A DNA stretch of 64,000 nt from Undaria pinnatifida (lineage: Eukaryota; Sar; Phaeophyceae; Laminariales; Alariaceae), in the NCBI GenBank assembly GCA_012845835.1, contig JABAKD010000029.1, positions 9,784,231 to 9,848,230 of the forward strand, written 5' to 3'. The notes below the pieces were generated by a model that was not told the origin of the DNA, ran no database searches, and saw nothing but the letters and a program-made list of their open reading frames with translations. Positions 1 through 11,847 of the stretch are shown here, in pieces. The position numbers and the translations under genes were made by a program. Each line of letters begins with the position of its first letter. Position 1 is the stretch's first letter.

Positions 1-223
1 TGATCTTCGCAACATGTGTGTGATCTTCCGATATAATATACATGTGCTCGTAACAATAAAAAGATTCTACGTACCACACAGGGCTGCACAGGGTGAAATT
101 CCTGTGGGATCCTCCGGGGATTGGCAGCACACAGACTACCGCAGCCACTCGCTCGTATCGAGGGGGGCACAACTTATTCCTCAGTGCCCCCATTGGATCT
201 GCCTGCTGCTGTCGTAGTGCGCT

Positions 224-598
224 CTATGTCGCGAGCAATGAATGGCAAAATGGTAGTCGGATGCTCCTTTCGGGATTGACAACCGGGCATGTTTTTGTTT
301 CAAATATAGTTTCCATAACCAAACATGTCATGCATGTTGACGAAGAGATATTGTTGACGAGCCAGAGCCCAACAGGCCTCTCTGGAGAACCCGAGGGTCC
401 TGGGCGCCACACACAGTCAATCAATTCCTCAACGCCTCTCTTGGGTCTGCTTTCCGAAGTGCTCTGTGCCGAGACAGTCGAGAGAGAGGACTCTTCCACC
501 TCTCTTCGGTAGTACTCTTCCCCCGGCGAGCCCTTCGAGAAAAACATGAAACTGCTGTGTTGTGTGAATGCAGGCGCCAATTGGTCAAAGTCGGTCAT
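224..598 (-). CDS. Unrecognised open frame at left edge
   Basis: An uninterrupted minus-strand frame with an ATG near 598 reads about 125 residues of ordinary composition, with no low-complexity runs, and stops at 224. The open frame itself extends upstream into the LTR-like repeat that begins near 608. I recognise no family. It could be a fragment of a retroelement, an exon, or chance; the flanks show no clear splice sites. The remainder of 1-607 shows nothing else I can name. Confidence 0.2.
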   Translation of the reverse strand: MTDFDQLAPAFTQHSSFMFFSKGSPGEEYYRREVEESSLSTVSAQSTSESRPKRGVEELIDCVWRPGPSGSPERPVGLWLVNNISSSTCMTCLVMETIFETKTCPVVNPERSIRLPFCHSLLAT

Positions 599-607
599 GA
601 TACATGC

Positions 608-1331
608 TGTTATGATGGTGTCCCACCTCGTATGCGCTGTTTGTATGAGCACTAGACCAACCGTCCATCTCTGCTGGTAGATTAATGTCTCATTTCCGTT
701 ATTGTAACTATGATTCGGAATCGGAATCGTGAGATTCGGAATCTGTAGTGTGATTAGGAAAGTGTCGTGCTATCTAGGAATAAGCACGTACATACATATC
801 GCATGGCCGTAGAATGAGTCACGGGATCTGCGCAGCATGCAGGAAACATGACAATGGTATGAAGTAGCACCCTGGATTAGGCCACGCCCTGCGCTGATTG
901 GCTGATATTACATGGTTGCGCGTTCGTATAACGAGTGGAGTAGTGCTAGAACTTGATGTGATTGGTTGTGTTAGGGGTTGGTCTTTGCTTTTACTCAAGT
1001 ATGCAGCGCGTCGCACGCGTGGCCTTATGGAGTGGACTACGTAGTAGGCAGGGCACAGCTTGCGCTTAGGGGTGACGTCTTGGATGACGCTTTGTATCCC
1101 TTGCCAGCTCGAGAGCCAGTCCTCGTAACTTCAAGCTACCCCCCCCCCCCTCTCTGTCACTCCTGTATCCTGACCAAACCAAGCAAGCTTTGCTCGATAT
1201 TAATAAGAGAAATATACTATTAATATCTGGATTTTATACGGCTGCCAGCGGTGGTCTAGCGATGGACACACCTGTGCCTTCTGAGGATCATACCGTCAAG
1301 GATTCCCCAAGGCAACACCATTACTATTTGG
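608..1331 (+). repeat. Left LTR-like direct repeat
   Basis: Closely related to 6365-7110. Shared landmarks are GTATGCGCTGTTTGTATGAG near 631/6391, CTTAGGGGTGACGTCTTGG near 1065/6838 and the end CCCCAAGGCAACACC near 1304/7088. The repeat starts TGTTATG, ends near GGCAACA, and is followed within 20 bp by the putative primer-binding site. Confidence 0.75.
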
Positions 1332-1843
1332 CGTCGTCGGCAGCTCTGTTCTTAGTCGCCGGGCTGCACGCAAACTCACTTTCATCCACGCCGTCTCTCG
1401 TTCCAGCCAACTTGGTCCGCTCCTCGGGCGTCCCAGCCCTCACCGGCCACTACCTGGTCGGCATGCTCCCCCGCGACGGCGTTTCCTCTGAAACCGAAAT
1501 CTTCGTCGCCAATGAAATGGGCATCAAACAATCCCGCTCTCGGGATCCACCGACCTCGAACTAGGCAACCTTGTTGGGGCCTCTTCTTCTCCCCTCATAC
1601 AAATTCCGTCATCGGCTCGCAATCGGTTACCGACCTCAACCGCACCGGACCCAAACACCTCACCAGCCCCGACACCGGCAGCATCCACCTCGTTCAAGCC
1701 TGCGGTTTCACTGCAATCGAGCCGTTCACCCCGGGCATTGGCTTGCGTGGGCTCGTCCCACCTGCCTCCAGCTGCTTTGACCCCATCCCCCCATTCCCCT
1801 GCACCAACAACAATTTCGGGGAATTCCGCCGCCACGGCCGCGT

Positions 1844-3152
1844 ATGGACACCTCTGATTTAGCTCAGGTTACTCGGTCATTCGTGGCCGCCATCGCTGCC
1901 CCGAACCCCGCCGCTGGATTACTTCACAGCCTTCCCCTCGGTCTCCGCTTTATCCAAGCCCCCGCGGCCAGATCGCCTCGCAGCCTTCCCCTCGGCCCCC
2001 ACTTTGCTCAAGGCCTTACCACCGACTCGTGCCGCGTTTTCGTTGGTCCACGTTACGATCAAGTCCCCGCCGCGGCATCGCCTCACGGCGTCCCCACCGG
2101 CTACCGCTTTGTCCAAGACCAAGGTCCCGCCGCGGCACCGCCTCATGGCGTTCCCACCGGCCACCATTTTGTCCAAGATCAAGACCCCGCCGCGGCACCG
2201 CCTCACGGCGCTCCCGTCGGCCAACGAACAGTCCGAGATCAAGACCCCGCCGCGACATCGCTACACCGCGTTCCCGCCGGCCCACACTTTGTCCAAGACC
2301 TCGTCGTCAACTCGCCTTGCAGCGTTTCTGTCGGCCACATCTCTACTTTCGACTACGTACACCGCCGAATCGCCTTCCAGCTCCGAGAAATCCGCCGTGG
2401 TCACTGGCGCTCCTCACGGTTTGGCTTGCAGGCCACCCGTTATCTCCCCATCGTCCACCTTGGGTGTATCGGTTTCGACCTCTCCTCGTGCCTCGTCAGG
2501 CCTGATATCTTCTCGGACCCGGCATCGCTCCGCCACTGCAGCTGGAACTCTCCGTACTCCTGCGGACTACGGATTTGGCCGTCGGCCCCGGGCTACCGAA
2601 GCTTCAAGACCACCATCTCCCCAGCGCCGCCCACCTATTCTTGGGTCCAAGCCGGCCGTCAATGACCTGCTACCACACAACGCCGCGCTGCACACAGCAC
2701 CTTGTCGCCTTCAACCGCGACCTCACCAAGGACCCTCCAACTGGACGCCCCCTCATCATCGCAGACCACCGACCCAAGGCCCCCTTCCCCGCCGCCCCCC
2801 CCTGCTCTGCAAGCACCACCTCGACTACCGGAGCCCAGTGTCGAGCCAATTGATGATCTCCATCTCCGTTCCTGCGTCGAGCACTACACATACACCGACT
2901 GGGCGCGCGAGCAACGTGCCGGGCCCCTCTGCCCCGCCACCATCCGGTTCCTCTCCCCGGATTCACCTTCGCCACGATGGTCAACCTCTTGGACTACATC
3001 CCCTCGACCCGTCGCCCAACTCTTGCGGGGGTCCTAAACCTCGCCAAAAAAGGCCAATCACACACCACCGACGACAACACCGTTCTTCTCGTCCACCGAC
3101 CACACACGGACTCAACGCGTCACGCCCGCGATACACCGCCCCCGCCCCTTGA
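1844..3152 (+). pseudogene. Gag-like proline/alanine-rich region with 63-bp repeats
   Basis: All plus frames are long and proline/arginine-rich. Between about 2055 and 2300 a 63-bp unit recurs four times, giving a 21-residue repeat with the cores AAPPHGVPTG and FVQDQDPA. The position between the LTR-like repeat and the integrase suggests the gag part of the retrotransposon, but no zinc knuckle or capsid motif is visible. The end of this stretch (about 2977-3110) contains LAKKGQSHTTDDNTVLLV, the kind of segment that lies just before integrase in Ty3/gypsy polyproteins. Frame switches show it is not intact. Confidence 0.45.
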
Positions 3153-3179
3153 CCCACCCCCCCGCGTCTACGTTCCAAC

Positions 3180-4100
3180 GTTGGTGCGCCCATGGGTCCT
3201 ACGCACATGCCACTCCACCACTTCTTGTCACTTAGGCGTTTCTCGGACACTTAGCATGCCCAGGCGTTTCTACTGGTGGGTCGTCATGGACATTTCAACC
3301 CGTTGGTGGCTCCGACCGCTGCCTCAAGTGCCAGGCGAGCAAGGTTTCGCGCCAAACAATTCGCTGGCCTACCCTTTCCTTGTCGTTACCAAACGGCTCC
3401 GGCATTCTCGTCAGCGTGTACTACTTTGGCCCCCTACATTTAACGCCTCGAGGCAGCGCCTACATACTCCTTTTTACGGACCACTTCAGCCTCGCGCCGA
3501 CATGTACGCCACTCCGGAGGCTCAGTTCACCGCCTCCGGCACGGCCGACATCCTTGTCGACCGATATATCCCTCTCTGAGGGTGCTCCGTAACTCTACTT
3601 TCCGACAACGGACTCCAGGTTTGCTCCTAATGTTCCCTCGCCCTCTACGACCGCCTCGGCATCAATAAGATCACCACCAGCTCCTACCACCCGTGCACCA
3701 ACGACGGTGTCGAGTGTGTCGACCACACCATGGCCCTCATGCTCGACATGGCCGGCGACGAACAACACATTAACTGGGATATTCAACTCCCCCACGTCGA
3801 GGGCGCGTACAACAACTCCGTCAGCGCAGCCACCGGCCTTGCCGCCAACGAAGCGCACATGGGTGGTTTTCCCCACCTTCCTCTTACCGTCGTTGACCTC
3901 CCCAACATCGGCGGACATCAAAGCCTCAACCAGAACGAGCTAGCTTATATCGACCTCGTCAGCTCCCGCCAACAACGCGCCTACCGCGCCGTTCGGGAAT
4001 TGCACGCCATCTACGTATCGCGTCTTGATCGCCGCAACGCTCCCCTCATGGACGCCCTCCGCCTATTACCCCCATTTTCCGTCAACGGTTGGGCGTAGAT
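3180..4100 (+). pseudogene. Broken Ty3/gypsy integrase
   Basis: Read across frameshifts, the region holds the integrase order: an N-terminal HHCC-like segment (CHSTTSCHLGVSRTL, then YWW), then SVYYFGPLHLTPRGSAYILL and FTDHFS, then LSDNGLQ near 3598, SSYHPCTNDGVE-like text near 3690, and the very conserved PHVEGAYNNSVSAATGLAAN near 3791. The first catalytic aspartate, normally D in VDYFGP, reads Y here (TAC near 3421), while the second Asp (SDNG) and the Glu are still recognisable. At least two frameshifts separate these blocks, so it is a pseudogene. Confidence 0.8.
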
Positions 4101-4847
4101 CTACAACCCCGCTGCCACCATTCGCCAAGGCGCCAGCAAAGGCACCGACGCCATCGTTCTCAAGACCAAGCTATCCTTCAATAGGATCGGACCTTTCAAG
4201 ATCCTCGCCGTGGATCCGGCACCGCCCTCCGCCGTCCCAGATGGTCGGCCCCTTCACGACAAGCCCCTGTACTTCGACCTCCCATCCGACATGCCCGGAC
4301 GCGACTCCGAAGCACGCGTCTCCATTCTCCGCTGCAAACCATGCCGGAACCCCGACGACATTCACGACATACCAAAGCATCTTCCGGCCGACCTCACCAA
4401 GTGCGTGCTTAACTCCTTCTCCACCAAGTCCCCGCCCTTCCACGTCACCCTCGACGACATCTCTCCACCGCCGGGACGGCTCGAGGTCGATCAGATCTCG
4501 GGACGTAAACTCGTTCGTGGCCGGGGAGGCGTCCTCGCGGTCATGTACGAGACCCATTGGGCCGGGCTTCTCAGCTCTTCATGGAAACACGAACAAGACC
4601 TACAACACCACGGGCTTCACATTCTCCGCTATTGGTCGGGCGCCCCTTCACAACATCGCCAGTCCAACCGATTATACCGGCAGATGCGCATCAGGGCCGC
4701 TCACCGCGAACTAGCGCGGACCAGGGGCGAAATATTTCTCGCTCCCGGGTACAGCCTCGTCTCGCGCACACTCTGGCTTCAACGCTTCAGCTCGACTACC
4801 CCCCCCGCAGGGGCACACCTCTGGTACAAAGCCTGCGACGGTCTCTG

Positions 4848-5088
4848 ATGGTTGGGCAAGGTAGCCTATCGCGCCTCGACCGACAATTCTTCCGCCAACT
4901 TCTACATCGTCCGCTTCCTCGACGACCCGGGACCGACCAAGATCGACCTCCTGCAGTCGTTTTACACCCTTTCACGGAGCGCTGTCCACGGGTTCTGGTG
5001 CCTTTTGTGTCATCAGACCGGGGGACTGGATCGCGGTGTCCTACGCAATGCTGATGGGCCCCGCAGAGCCCCGCCTATCCCCCCCTAG
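4848..5088 (+). pseudogene. Chromo-like C-terminal domain of the retroelement
   Basis: The frame reads LWWLGKVAYRAS, then FYIVRFLDDPGPTKIDLL, then GFWCLLCHQTGGLDRGVLRN. This WWLGK...RFLDDPGP...GSWCLQ arrangement sits at the pol C-terminus of some stramenopile-type Ty3/gypsy elements and resembles a small barrel, chromo-like reader used in target choice. It follows the integrase remnant in the expected place and ends in a stop near 5088. Confidence 0.55.
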
Positions 5089-5340
5089 TATGTCAGGAAT
5101 TTGGCGTCAACCGTAGATTATAGCGTTTTATGTTTCGGTTGTGTTCTGGTCTTCCTCATGTGTTGTGGCGTCTTCAAGGTGTACTATAACCTCATTGTTT
5201 CAGTTATGGAGCATTTAGGACTGCTGTAACCTTGTCGTTTCCCTTATTCCGTATGGCCTTTCACTATCTTTCGTTTCCCTTATTCGGTATGGCCTTTCAC
5301 TATCTTTGATTTTTTTTACGCGTCCTCCCACTTCGGTACC

Positions 5341-5660
5341 CCTTTTCTGGTGTCCCTTTACCCACGCACATGCGTCCCAAGCACAGAGATTCAGTCGCTG
5401 GTTGGTGTCCTGCAGTGCACGTGTCTGTTTTCAGTTCGGATGTTACCTTTTCTGGTGCCCCTTTGCCCACGCCCATGCGTCCCAAGCACAAAGATTCAGT
5501 CGCTGGCTGTTATCCTGCAGTGCACGTGTCTGTTTCCAGTTCGGATGCTACCGTTTCTGGTGCTCTATTATCCACGCTCATGCTCCCCAAGCACAGAGAT
5601 TCGGCCGCTGGTTGGTATCCTGCCGTGCACGCTTTCTCTTCCTCAGTTCCGGTGGTACCT
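5341..5660 (+). repeat. Three-copy 105-bp tandem repeat
   Basis: Units start at 5341, 5446 and 5551 with CCTTTTCTGGTG-like text, giving an exact 105-bp period. The period is a multiple of three, so a 35-residue repeat stays open on both strands. It lies in the 3' part of the Ty3/gypsy element, downstream of the chromo-like tail. No function is evident. Confidence 0.85.
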
Positions 5661-6364
5661 TTCCTGGAGCCTCCTCCCTTGTATTCTGCGTTACCTTGCA
5701 TCAGTACTTCTTGTTTAGCGCCCTGTTTGACAGTAAGCCAGCTAGCGTTGGGCTGCGAAAGCAAATGAGTTAAATCGACACACGACGCGTATGAAAATAC
5801 GTGAAAGTGTGGTGAGCTAAAGCTTTATTTTTTTCGCCATCCGCCGGAGGATAAAAAAAATAAAATAAAAAGAAAGCCCACGGATTAACCATTACTAGAG
5901 GCGTCTTAGCCTCAACTACGAGGCATGGGTTCGTCTAAAGCCTCATTTGCTGTAATCGTTTTGAAAAGCAGTATCTTCGATCATTTTCCGATTTCCTTAT
6001 GCTTAGCCATCGCTACGTTCGGTTGCCCCGGTGGCGTATCAGGTTATTCTCGAGCCTGGTATAGGCCAGTTTCGTGAATTCAAATCCCCTCGAGTGTATA
6101 CTCGCATAACTTCGTGGGAACTTTTTCTTGTGCACAAATTGACTCACGGAAAGCGCGAGATCGTGCGTGAGCAGCACTCGATGAAAAATCGACGGGCAGT
6201 GGGATTGCTGAACCCTATGCGCGATAAAAATTGAAGGCAAGAACTGGGGGGGGAAAGGGACGACACCTGTGACCACGGCTTGTCCAGAAGCTGGAAAGTA
6301 GAAGTGTGCAAATATATATATATCGTTGTGTGATCTGCATCTACGACTATTCAGGGTGGGCTAA

Positions 6365-7110
6365 TGTTATGGTGTTCCACTTCGTATGCGCTGTTTGTAT
6401 GAGCTCTAGACCAACCGTCCATCTCTGCTGGTAAAGTAAGGTCTGATATCCGTTATTTCAACTGTGATTCGGAATCGGAATCGTGAGCGTGAGATTCAGA
6501 ATCTGTAGTAGATTAGGAAAGTGTCGTGCTATCTAGGAATAGGCACGTAAATGTATATCGCATGGCAATATGATCAGTGACGGGATCTGCGCAGCATGCA
6601 GGAAACATAACAACGGTACGAAGGAGCACCCTGGCTTAGGCCACGCTCTGCGCTGATTGGCTGATATTATATAGTTACGCGCGTTCGCATAATGAGTAGT
6701 ATGGTTGTCCAAATAGCACTAGGACTTGATGTGATTGGTTGTGTTAGGAGTTGGTCTTTGATTCTACTTCAAGTACGCAGCGCGTCACGCGCGTGACCTT
6801 ATGGAGTGACCTACGTAGTAGGCAGGTAACAGCTTGCGCTTAGGGGTGACGTCTTGGATGACGCTTTGTATTCCTTGCCAGTTCGAGCGCCGGTCCTCGT
6901 AGCTTGGCTATGGCCAAGCTACTCCCCACCCCCCCTCTCTTTCATTCCTGTATCCTGACCAAACCAAGCAAGCTTTGCTCGATTTTTTTTATAAGATAAA
7001 TCTACTATCTGGGCTTCACACGGCTGCCAACGGTGGTCTAGCGATAGACACACCTGTCCCTTTTGAGGATCATATCGTCAAGGATCCCCCAAGGCAACAC
7101 CTTAATAATA
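6365..7110 (+). repeat. Right LTR-like direct repeat
   Basis: Partner of 608-1331, differing by scattered substitutions and small indels, which implies an old insertion. A purine-rich stretch (CAGGGTGGGC) precedes TGTTATGG, as expected of a polypurine tract. Confidence 0.75.
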
Positions 7111-7185
7111 CTCACACGTCATTCGCAAATATGTCTAAATGCCGCCTAATTGGGGGGGTGACAGACGGTAGTAATTTTCAATTTT

Positions 7186-7345
7186 CAGGGCTTTTTTACG
7201 GATCAGGTCAAACCTCGCGGGTCGGATCGGGTCGGGTCGGGTTGGGTCGGGCCAGGTGACCCGACCCGATCCGTGAGATGTCATTACCTATCTTCTGACC
7301 TGACCCGATCCGACCTGTGAGATTTCAAAACCTCCCGACAGATCG
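7186..7345 (+). mobile_element. GGGTC-rich inverted-terminal element, copy 1 (partial)
   Basis: Starts CAGGGCTTTTTTACGG and continues with GGGTCGG/GACCCGA repeats in opposite orientations, as in two further copies at 45187 and 49576. The matching right terminus (…AAGCCCTG) is not seen, so this copy looks truncated or diverged. Confidence 0.55.
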
Positions 7346-7458
7346 CTCGCCCAACGATCTGGTAGCGCGTATCTTTGTGGTGGTAGGCTGTTCGCGTTTA
7401 CGAGCTAGGAAGCATTTCTTGGTGGGATCGAGGTACGGTCGTGGACCCAACCGCAACC

Positions 7459-7528
7459 CCAAACCCTAACCCTAGCCCTAACCCCAACCCCAACCCTAAC
7501 CCTAACCCTAACCCTAACCCTAACCCCA
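7459..7528. repeat. Interstitial telomeric repeat tract
   Basis: About 70 bp of CCCTAA-type repeats (TTAGGG on the other strand). There are roughly six uninterrupted units at 7490-7527 and degenerate units to the left. It lies directly downstream of the GGGTC-rich element. It may be a relic of telomeric DNA inserted at a break, or of an ancestral chromosome end. Confidence 0.85.
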
Positions 7529-8280
7529 GCCCGGACCCAAAACGGGCCTGAGAACAGGGCGAGAAACGCGGTCTGCTGATATTTCGTCCCTACCCCTATT
7601 TTCATGGTAACGCCTTCCGATCCTATCTCCAATAACATCGACAGATTTCCCCAGCAGACCCCCCCCCAACACACACACTTTGAGTGGCTGTGTGTTTGGA
7701 GACAAATCGAATGACGAGCACAGCAGAAGGGGAGCAAATAAAAGACCAAGACTTGTTCAGGTGAAACAAACTGCCAAACTTATTAAAGACAAAAAAAAAC
7801 ATGGGCCAGTAGCCAAAGTCACTCTCGTGACCTGCCAGTCGTTTTCGTTGCAGCGAAGGTCAGCAGGCGAGCCCCGGGCTGCCAAGCGCGGTTGATACGA
7901 TCGATGTAGCGTGACCATCCGTACCACAGCACACTAGTACTATAGCCACCTTATCACGTTGTCGCGGTCGATGTCAAAAGCTTCGTACCGTGAAACAACG
8001 GCGACAGCGTCTACGCGTACAGCAATACGGGACAGACCCTTACTAAGAAATTGATCCCTGAGAGTTTGAGGCCGGGATTTGACAAAAACAAACAAGAACT
8101 TAAGGCTAAAAAACCGTGTTAAGGTCAAGAAGGAAACTATATATAGAAATCAGGAAGTAAGTGCAGGGGGATGGCCAGATAAGAGACCTCCAATAGGCAG
8201 CGCAGCCCCGAATAATTAGAAATTGCTCAGGGACACTCCCCCAAGGCCACATCATCAGGCAAAGACTACACGCACATACA

Positions 8281-8450
8281 TGTGTGCACTGTATTATTAG
8301 CCCGCATACGCAGCTTCCAAGGTATGGTCGCACAAACACCGCGAGACCTCTGCCATCGCGCCACTTGTGTGCACTGTATTATTAGCACGCATACGAAGCT
8401 TGCAAGGTATGGTCGCACAAACACCGCGAGACCTCTTCCATCGCGCCAGC
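8281..8450. repeat. 85-bp tandem duplication
   Basis: Two copies start with TGTGTGCACTGTATTATTAG at 8281 and 8366 and differ by a few bases. Confidence 0.85.
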
Positions 8451-9640
8451 TACTGCAGTCTTCCTTTTACGACCGACCGCAAAAAAACAAAGATACATTG
8501 CACTATCAGACGCGTGCTACGACATAGGCGCACCACATTTCTTTCCAAGGTTTTCCTCGTTTTGGGAGAGCTTTTTTTTTTTATGTCCGATCTCTCCCTA
8601 AAAACTGATTTGGAGAGAACTGACACACTCTGCTACCAGATGGACCATCACATGGCCTAGGTATACTTCGAAGCATACCACGAAAATTCGGTGCACAAAA
8701 ATAAAGTGCCCATTTCCGACGGTTTGGGTGAAGGAGCCCCGCCATTCAGAAAACATCTATTTCCACAAAAAATGCCACCCTCTTAATCGTAGCTTTCGTC
8801 CCATCCATGGGAAACATGTATGCGCGAAGATCACGCAGATCGTACGGCTCCACACCCGGAAACACTGTGCAGGCCACACAGATCTGACACATGTGACATA
8901 TTATTAGAGACGCATGCTACGGTAGATAGAGGGGTGCACTTAGACATTTTTGCACCTAACCCTCCTCTTACCCCCCTCTTGAGCCCCGAAAACCCACCCC
9001 ATACTATGTCCAAGTAATTTTACCCAAAAAAAGGTTTTCAGTTGAAAAGGCGTCAATAATTTTCTGGGATTTGTTCCTGACCTAAGGAGCGTTAGACCTC
9101 ACCCGAACAGAAACAAACTTGGGGGAAAAACGTACGTTTAACCCGCCGAAACAATCCCCATGGCCTATTATAGGTATACGACGAAGAACTTTGCGAAAAA
9201 ACGAGAAGAACAGCATTCCGACGACATTGGGCTATAAACCGTTTTAGCACCGCAGTCCCGACATGGGGACAAAAACGCTTAGAAGTTAGACTCGCAGGAT
9301 ATTTTTCTTTAGGAGTTGGAGATGGGTTAAGAATCCCCGTCATATTCAGAAAGTGGTGTAGCGAAAAAGTGGTATACCTTAATACCTATCGCAGCACGCG
9401 TCTGAAAAGCAAAGATCATATAGATCATCTATAGATCATCTATAGATCATCCATAACAGGGAATCGTATATGTCCAAAGTGTGGACTATTTCACTGCCGC
9501 CTTACCTAATAAACCTCTTAAAAACCGCGCCACCGCATGCAATGAATGCACCGTCCCGTTTCGGGAGCCCAACGTAGAAGAAAATAATGTGGAATAACGT
9601 TTTTACGGCAGTTAAACAAACAAAACCAGGTACGGTTCGC

Positions 9641-9670
9641 ATGCTCTCTCTCTCTCTCTCTCTCTCTCTT
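9641..9670. repeat. (CT)n microsatellite
   Basis: About 14 CT dinucleotides in a row, ending before TTGGCTCTCTTC. Confidence 0.95.
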
Positions 9671-11559
9671 TGGCTCTCTTCTCTGTTTCCGGATCGGAAA
9701 CTAAATACGAACAGACCGACGAACGAACATCATCCACCGGATGACCCGCGTCCGCCGCGAGAAGACCTACATCCCTCCTATGGCATCCCTCCTCAGTCCT
9801 ATACGATACAAGACCGACCCTCTGTAAACAAGAAGAAACAACTAAACAAGACAAACTCAAGCCTGATGCGTATTATTCCGGAGCAGTTTTCCTAATTTTT
9901 CACCCCGGGTTTCCTAGTTGTTTAGGATGTACATTGGGCAGTATCAAACACACCCTTTCTTAACCCCAATTGAGACTTAAGGAGGAAAAAACTGACGATT
10001 GCGGCGGAATCGACCACTTACAACATACCAGTTCCATGCAATAATTCAAGCGGCGTGCGCACGTCGTCGCGGTGATGTACATACAGCCTTCAGACAGGCA
10101 AAGACTCACACGCAATGGGTACAGCACGGTCCACCCTACCTACTCGTATACTGATTTCTGCGCACTCACTCTACTACTCGAGTGGACGCTTGAAATTATC
10201 GCAATCATTCGTCGTTTTTACTCGTTCGCTATACAATAATCAAGGACGGGGCGGGTACAGCGTGGTCCACCCCACCCGTCGTGCTTCTTGCTGCGCGCTC
10301 ACGCTATGTGCTACTCGAGTAGACGCTTGAAAAGCATCGCAAAAAAAACAATCGCCGTTTCTTGGTCGCCATACTGCAATCAAGATAATCAAGTCCCCAA
10401 AGGGATGAAATAAAAGAATCGTCGCCTGGGCCAGTTTTCGCGGCCTTTCCTCCATAGGCGGGTCGGCATCCAGCAGGTGAACACGAAACACAATCATGGG
10501 TGTATTTCAAGGCGGCCAACACATACTACATGGTCATCATACACACGCACAACACATACGGTATAGCATGAAACAGTAAGGTGCTGCTCTTCTAGGAATG
10601 AGTGAGGCATCGCCACGGACACAGAGCGCGCCGGGTGTAGATGGGCGGAATTATCAATTTAACGTGAAGAACAAACACACTCGGAGTCGTTCTATGCGGT
10701 AGCCCCCCCATCTTTCCTTTAACGAAATCGCCGGTTTTTAAGCCAGCTCCCGGCCGTATCTCCTGCAAAACGGTGCCCCTTGCCCCCCCGACGTCATCGT
10801 TCGACCGTCCTAACCAAGAAAATATGTGAAGATTGTATTTTTCATGGCATTCGTCCTCGCGTCGAGCAGCCACGAAACGTTAGTTAGAAAAAATCGCTGG
10901 TTTTGGGGGGGGGCTATCGTAGAATCAGTCCTCGGCATATATGTACCTGGTGAAATACATACGCGCATACACATACTACATGATCGCGCGTATGTGAAAA
11001 AAGCCTCGGAATGCTCACACACCGAAAGGGCCGGCCAAATTCAAGGCCCTGGCACCTCTAAAAACCTACCGTACATAGCGCCAGACCTCCAGAACCTAAA
11101 CCTGCCCCTACATACCACATAGTTCATAGTGCCCGACTCCCCACAGTCTTCAGATAATCCTGGGCCCCTTACTGGATCTTCCGAGGCGAAACGAAGGGCG
11201 CATCGCGGGCGTAGCTGAGAATGCAACCTTAGCATTTTGATTGTCGCTACAATAACAGCCCCTTTAACACCAGGTACATACAGCGACCACAACCACAACC
11301 ATGCCAGGTGCCGACCTTATCATCAGCCGTTCAGCTGGGAGCTCGCCGCGGCACGGCTAGCTAGCATCCTCATGCTGCGCGCTTGTTGGAGAGATCTCTG
11401 AACGGCCATGTACGCCTTACATACGTACCGGTACCGTGCGTCAATAACGGACTACTATACCACCTCGGCGAACCCGGACCGCTTCGTGTGGCCAATGCTG
11501 CGGCTGTCATCGACTCTTCTTTGCCGTCTCTTTGCTCGACCCTTTCGTACCAAAGAGGT

Positions 11560-11845
11560 CACGTGGGTGTTCGTTGACAGAGTTATCCCATGCTATGGGG
11601 TGCGCAGCAGATTTTTTTTTAATTCTTAACGTGAGGAATGCAACATATCACCCGAAGGAAGCCTTCGAAGACACGCGTTCGCGTAACCCGACCAACGCTC
11701 TGCGCTAGTCCTAAAAAAGTACATATACATACTCGAAAAACTATCATACTAGCTGTTAGTTCTACACTTAAGGGGCTCAACCGGTCAGAAACATGTTGAG
11801 AAACCTTCGGCAACAAAACGTGCAACCCCTACCGTGGGATGCCTC
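11560..11845. repeat. Dispersed repeat, copy 1 (second copy at 15110-15450)
   Basis: Shares ordered landmarks with 15110-15450: GTGCAGCAGATT-like text, CTAACGTGAGGA, CGACCAACnn…GCGCTAGTC, ACTCGnAAAAACnATCATACTAGC, GGGGCTCAACCGGTCA-like text and CCCCTACnGTGGGATG. The copies are in direct orientation and are diverged. The family is unknown. The second copy sits in an intron of the methyltransferase gene. Confidence 0.7.
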
Positions 11846-11847
11846 TA

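Larger units (their letters stand above)
608..7110 (+). mobile_element. Decayed Ty3/gypsy LTR retrotransposon
   Basis: Two diverged direct repeats of about 0.7 kb (608-1331 and 6365-7110) flank a 5-kb interior. The interior has a primer-binding-site-like sequence (TGGCGTCGTCGGCAG at 1329), a proline-rich gag-like region with 63-bp repeats, a frameshifted integrase and a chromo-like tail. Purine-rich PPT-like tracts precede the right repeat (6243-6260 and 6349-6360). I found no reverse transcriptase or RNase H between gag and integrase, and the reading frames are broken, so the copy cannot be autonomous. Outer boundaries are uncertain: a TGTGACC start right after the 6243 purine tract may be the true LTR start, in which case the left LTR begins before this window. 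I see no clean target-site duplication. Confidence 0.75.
7680..11560. other. Repeat-filled stretch without a supported gene
   Basis: Contents: an 85-bp two-copy tandem duplication (8281-8450), fragments of a dispersed family near 8690-8800 and 9285-9400, a (CT)n tract at 9641-9670, a roughly 137-bp imperfect tandem duplication (10117-10395), and short TAGATCATC repeats near 9415-9450. No frame here has a recognisable domain or paired splice sites. Confidence 0.6.

Noticed and set aside
1340-3180. Reverse transcriptase and RNase H in the Ty3/gypsy element
   Set aside because: I searched all plus frames by eye for the YxDD/FxDD core and its neighbours and saw none; the region is proline-rich throughout.
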